A stretch of 14,278 nt of DNA from VRUE01 sp035698885. Its GTDB lineage: Bacteria > Actinomycetota > Thermoleophilia > Solirubrobacterales > 70-9. Both the position numbers and the translations under genes were made by a program. Under the pieces are notes generated by a model. That model was given only the letters and a program-made list of their open reading frames with translations. It had not been told where the DNA came from and did not search any database. Shown here piece after piece: positions 12,653 to 14,278 of the stretch (position 1 is the first letter of the stretch; every line of letters begins with the position of its first letter). The stretch is from NCBI GenBank assembly GCA_035698885.1, contig DASSBJ010000137.1, positions 1 through 14,278 of the forward strand. Reading direction: 5' to 3'.

Positions 12653-13030
12653 ATGGCTGAGCACGGGCAGAGCGAGTCGACCTTCACCCTCTACAGGCGC
12701 GGCATCGAGCTGCTCGAGGAGGCCGATTTCGAGCAGGCGACCGAGCCGCTGGAGGCCGCCGCGCGGCGGGCGCCGGAGAAGTCCTCGGTGCGCGAGGCGC
12801 TCGGCCGGGCCTACTTCCGCTGCGGCCGCTTCGCCGCCGCGGTCACCGAGTTCGAGGCGGTGGTCGACAACCACCAGGTCAACGACTTCGCCCACTTCTG
12901 CCTCGGCCGCGCCCTCGCCAAGACCGGCGAGACCGAGCGCGCCCGCCACCACCTCGCGCTCGCCGCCAACCTGCGTCCCGACCGGCGCGACTACCGCTTC
13001 TACCGCGAAATGCTCACAGTCCGGCCGTGA
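12653..13030 (+). CDS. Small tetratricopeptide-repeat protein
   Basis: A 125-aa protein that consists of about three TPR units (roughly 10-43, 44-77 and 78-111) with typical spacing of small and aromatic residues: FTLYRRGIELLEEADFEQAT, then REALGRAYFRCGRFAAAVTE and FCLGRALAKTGETERARHH. It has no signal peptide, membrane segment or catalytic domain, so it is likely a cytoplasmic scaffold or adaptor. A specific partner cannot be named. The last 17 bases overlap the 3' end of the convergent protease gene, so the two transcripts would be complementary at their ends. I am confident it is real because the repeat pattern is regular and the frame has its own -10 box. Confidence 0.85.
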   Translation: MAEHGQSESTFTLYRRGIELLEEADFEQATEPLEAAARRAPEKSSVREALGRAYFRCGRFAAAVTEFEAVVDNHQVNDFAHFCLGRALAKTGETERARHHLALAANLRPDRRDYRFYREMLTVRP

Positions 13031-13937
13031 GCCGGCCGACGTTGCGGGCGCTGAAGTAGGGGCCGAAGGTGTGGCGCTTGTCGTCGCGTTTGCCGTAGCT
13101 GGTCAGGCCGTCGATCCGCGTGCCTTCGTCGATCAGCCAGCCGCCGCCGCTGGCGCCGGGGATCCAGTGGCAGCGGATCGCGATCGTCGGCGGGCCGGGG
13201 ATGCGGTAGGTGAACACGTCGTCGCCTACGTAGGGCGAGTCGCAGCCCTGCATCCAGCGGCTCTGACCGGGGTAGCCGAAGGTCTGGAAATCCTGGTGGC
13301 GGCTGAGGTCGGTCGCGATCTCGACCCCGCCGCCGACCGCGTCGGCGACGTCGACGCCTTCGGCGTTGGGACCGACGACGACGGCGCCCAGGTCGAAGTC
13401 GGGGTTGCCGAACTGGACCCACTGCTTGAGCGCGTAGACGCCGCCGCGGTGGGCGACGAAGGCGCCGAAGGGCGCCGTGTCGCCGCTGTAGGCGGGGACG
13501 AACTCGAGCAGGCTGGACCAGACCGAGTGCCCGTTCGGCGCCTCGGGGCCGCTGTTGACGCAGTGACCCGCGGTGAGCACCAGCTTGCGGCTCGGCGTGT
13601 CGATCGCCGTCGCCGAGCAGAAGCCTTCTTTCTTGCCCTGGCGGACGAAGAGGCGGCCGTTGACGGCGTAGGGGGAGGCGGTCGGTTCGGCGATCTGGGT
13701 GAAGCTGGCGCTCGCGGTCAGGGCGGCGAGCCCGGCCCGGTCGAGCGGGCGCGCCGCCGCCCGCCGGGCGGCAGTCCAGTGACGGGCGGTGCGCGCCGCC
13801 TCGCCCGCGGTCGCCCGGCCGGGGTGGAGGCGGACCGAGGCCGGCGCCGTGGCCGGCAGCGCGAGCAGGACCAGCAGGCAGGCGGCGAGTAGCGCGCCCG
13901 CGGCACGCGGCGCGGCGCCGTGCGGGCCCACTCGCAT
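13014..13937 (-). CDS. Secreted trypsin-like serine protease
   Basis: A 307-aa chymotrypsin-fold protease with an N-terminal signal peptide: a short basic start, a hydrophobic core at about 13-30 (AGALLAACLLVLLALP) and a likely cleavage after A-P-A at 31-33. About 60 residues of Arg/Ala-rich propeptide-like sequence follow. Catalytic residues are H125 in LTAGHC, D180 in GNPDFDLGAVVV and S263 in GASGGGW. Cysteines C107/C126 fit the conserved His-loop disulfide and C232/C256 may pair. The oxyanion sequence G-x-S-G-G has Ala in place of the usual Asp before the serine, as in some bacterial V8-like and related proteases. It should act outside the cell; the substrate is unknown. The start ATG has TATCCT six bases upstream (13949-13944) and no Shine-Dalgarno, again suggesting a leaderless mRNA. 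The 3' end overlaps the TPR gene by 17 bases. Confidence 0.88.
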   Translation of the reverse strand: MRVGPHGAAPRAAGALLAACLLVLLALPATAPASVRLHPGRATAGEAARTARHWTAARRAAARPLDRAGLAALTASASFTQIAEPTASPYAVNGRLFVRQGKKEGFCSATAIDTPSRKLVLTAGHCVNSGPEAPNGHSVWSSLLEFVPAYSGDTAPFGAFVAHRGGVYALKQWVQFGNPDFDLGAVVVGPNAEGVDVADAVGGGVEIATDLSRHQDFQTFGYPGQSRWMQGCDSPYVGDDVFTYRIPGPPTIAIRCHWIPGASGGGWLIDEGTRIDGLTSYGKRDDKRHTFGPYFSARNVGRLTAGL

Positions 13938-13943
13938 CGTCCG

Positions 13944-13949
13944 AGGATA
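13944..13949 (-). promoter_or_regulatory. -10-like box of the protease gene
   Basis: TATCCT on the minus strand, 6 bases before the ATG at 13937, within the 15-base gap after the preceding gene. It supports a separate, leaderless transcript. No -35 match is seen. Confidence 0.35.
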
Positions 13950-13952
13950 GAG

Positions 13953-14278
13953 CTACCGGAGCAGGGGGATTACGCAGCGGTAGGGGTGGGTCTCCATGGT
14001 CCCCGTTGAGTTAAAGAGTCCAGAATCGATTTCGCCGCTATCAGACACCGTGGCAACGGCGTAAACATTTCTGAACGTGAAGTTCAAGATGTCCCCCGAC
14101 CACTCGTCTTCCGGGTCGAGGCTCACCCCCGGCTCTTCGGCGAAGGCGGCCAGCGCCAGCGCGCCGGGCAGCTCGCCGCCGCGGTCGGCGCATTTGCGCG
14201 CCGCCGTCGGCGCGTTCGCCGGGGCGCTCGCGGTGCTCTCCCAGCAGGCGCCGGCGAACTGCCGGGTGCCGGGCATGC
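13953..14278 (-). CDS. C-terminal part of a surface-protein-like gene (partial, runs off right edge)
   Basis: About 108 codons of a minus-strand gene ending at TAG 13955-13953. The 5' end is outside the window; the ATG at 14276 may be internal. The visible sequence has a cysteine pair in CWESTASAPANAPTAARKC, then ADRGGELPGALALAAFA and VSLDPEDEWSGDI, ending in YRCVIP. It resembles a small disulfide-containing domain I associate with pilin-like or collagen-like surface proteins of Thermoleophilia (C-(I/W)-x-S ... W/A-x-A-x-x-x-C-x-x-x-G-x-x-L-P ... A-F). That is recollection, not a database match. The last 50 codons (about 13970-14100) are clearly less G+C-rich than anything nearby. Confidence 0.6.
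   Translation of the reverse strand, partial: MPGTRQFAGACWESTASAPANAPTAARKCADRGGELPGALALAAFAEEPGVSLDPEDEWSGDILNFTFRNVYAVATVSDSGEIDSGLFNSTGTMETHPYRCVIPLLR

Noticed and set aside
1..14278. CRISPR arrays, insertion sequences, rRNA or phage genes.
   Set aside because: No regularly spaced repeats, transposase, integrase or rRNA-like sequence was seen on either strand.

Overview
The window is about 70% G+C and densely coded. No gap between genes exceeds about 145 bases. Several genes seem to start leaderless, with a TANNNT-like -10 box 6-8 bases before the start codon. Gene content and style suggest a high-GC Actinomycetota, possibly the Thermoleophilia/Solirubrobacterales; this is an inference from flavour, not a proven placement.

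Left two thirds (8971 down to 177, minus strand): a compact biosynthetic operon. In order of transcription it holds a 75-aa ArsR-like winged-helix regulator, a promoter and operator-like dyad, a tRNA with anticodon UGU and two non-canonical stem pairs, an arginyl-tRNA synthetase paralogue, a fused PabA-PabB 4-amino-4-deoxychorismate (ADC) synthase, a GNAT acyltransferase, an HDAC/acetylpolyamine-amidohydrolase-like zinc enzyme, an AroQ-type chorismate/ADC mutase, a cytochrome P450 and an MbtG-like lysine/ornithine N-hydroxylase. Four junctions overlap (three by 4 bases as ATGA or GTGA, one by 28), so translational coupling is likely. A 13-bp perfect inverted repeat lies between the HDAC-like and mutase genes. 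My reading is a small undescribed cluster that combines the arylamine branch (chorismate to ADC to 4-amino-4-deoxyprephenate) with N- and C-oxygenation and a tRNA-dependent aminoacyl-transfer step. GNAT and the deacetylase may add and remove an acyl protecting group. The individual enzyme families are well supported; the pathway and product are inference.

Left edge (144 to below 1): the first 48 residues of a lipoprotein, with its own strong promoter whose -35 box overlaps the stop codon of the N-hydroxylase.

Right third: a divergent NAD-dependent epimerase/dehydratase-type SDR (9115-10113), a LuxR-type regulator with a TPR-like sensor region (10127-11665), an alpha/beta-hydrolase-fold protein that has lost both the nucleophile serine and the catalytic histidine (11761-12630), and a small TPR protein (12653-13030). 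All of these are on the plus strand. A cluster of TGGTCA half-sites, one pair forming a perfect GNRA-looped hairpin, separates the LuxR gene from the pseudo-hydrolase. On the minus strand follow a secreted trypsin-like protease (13937-13014, overlapping the TPR gene tail to tail) and the C-terminal end of a surface-protein-like gene running off the right edge.
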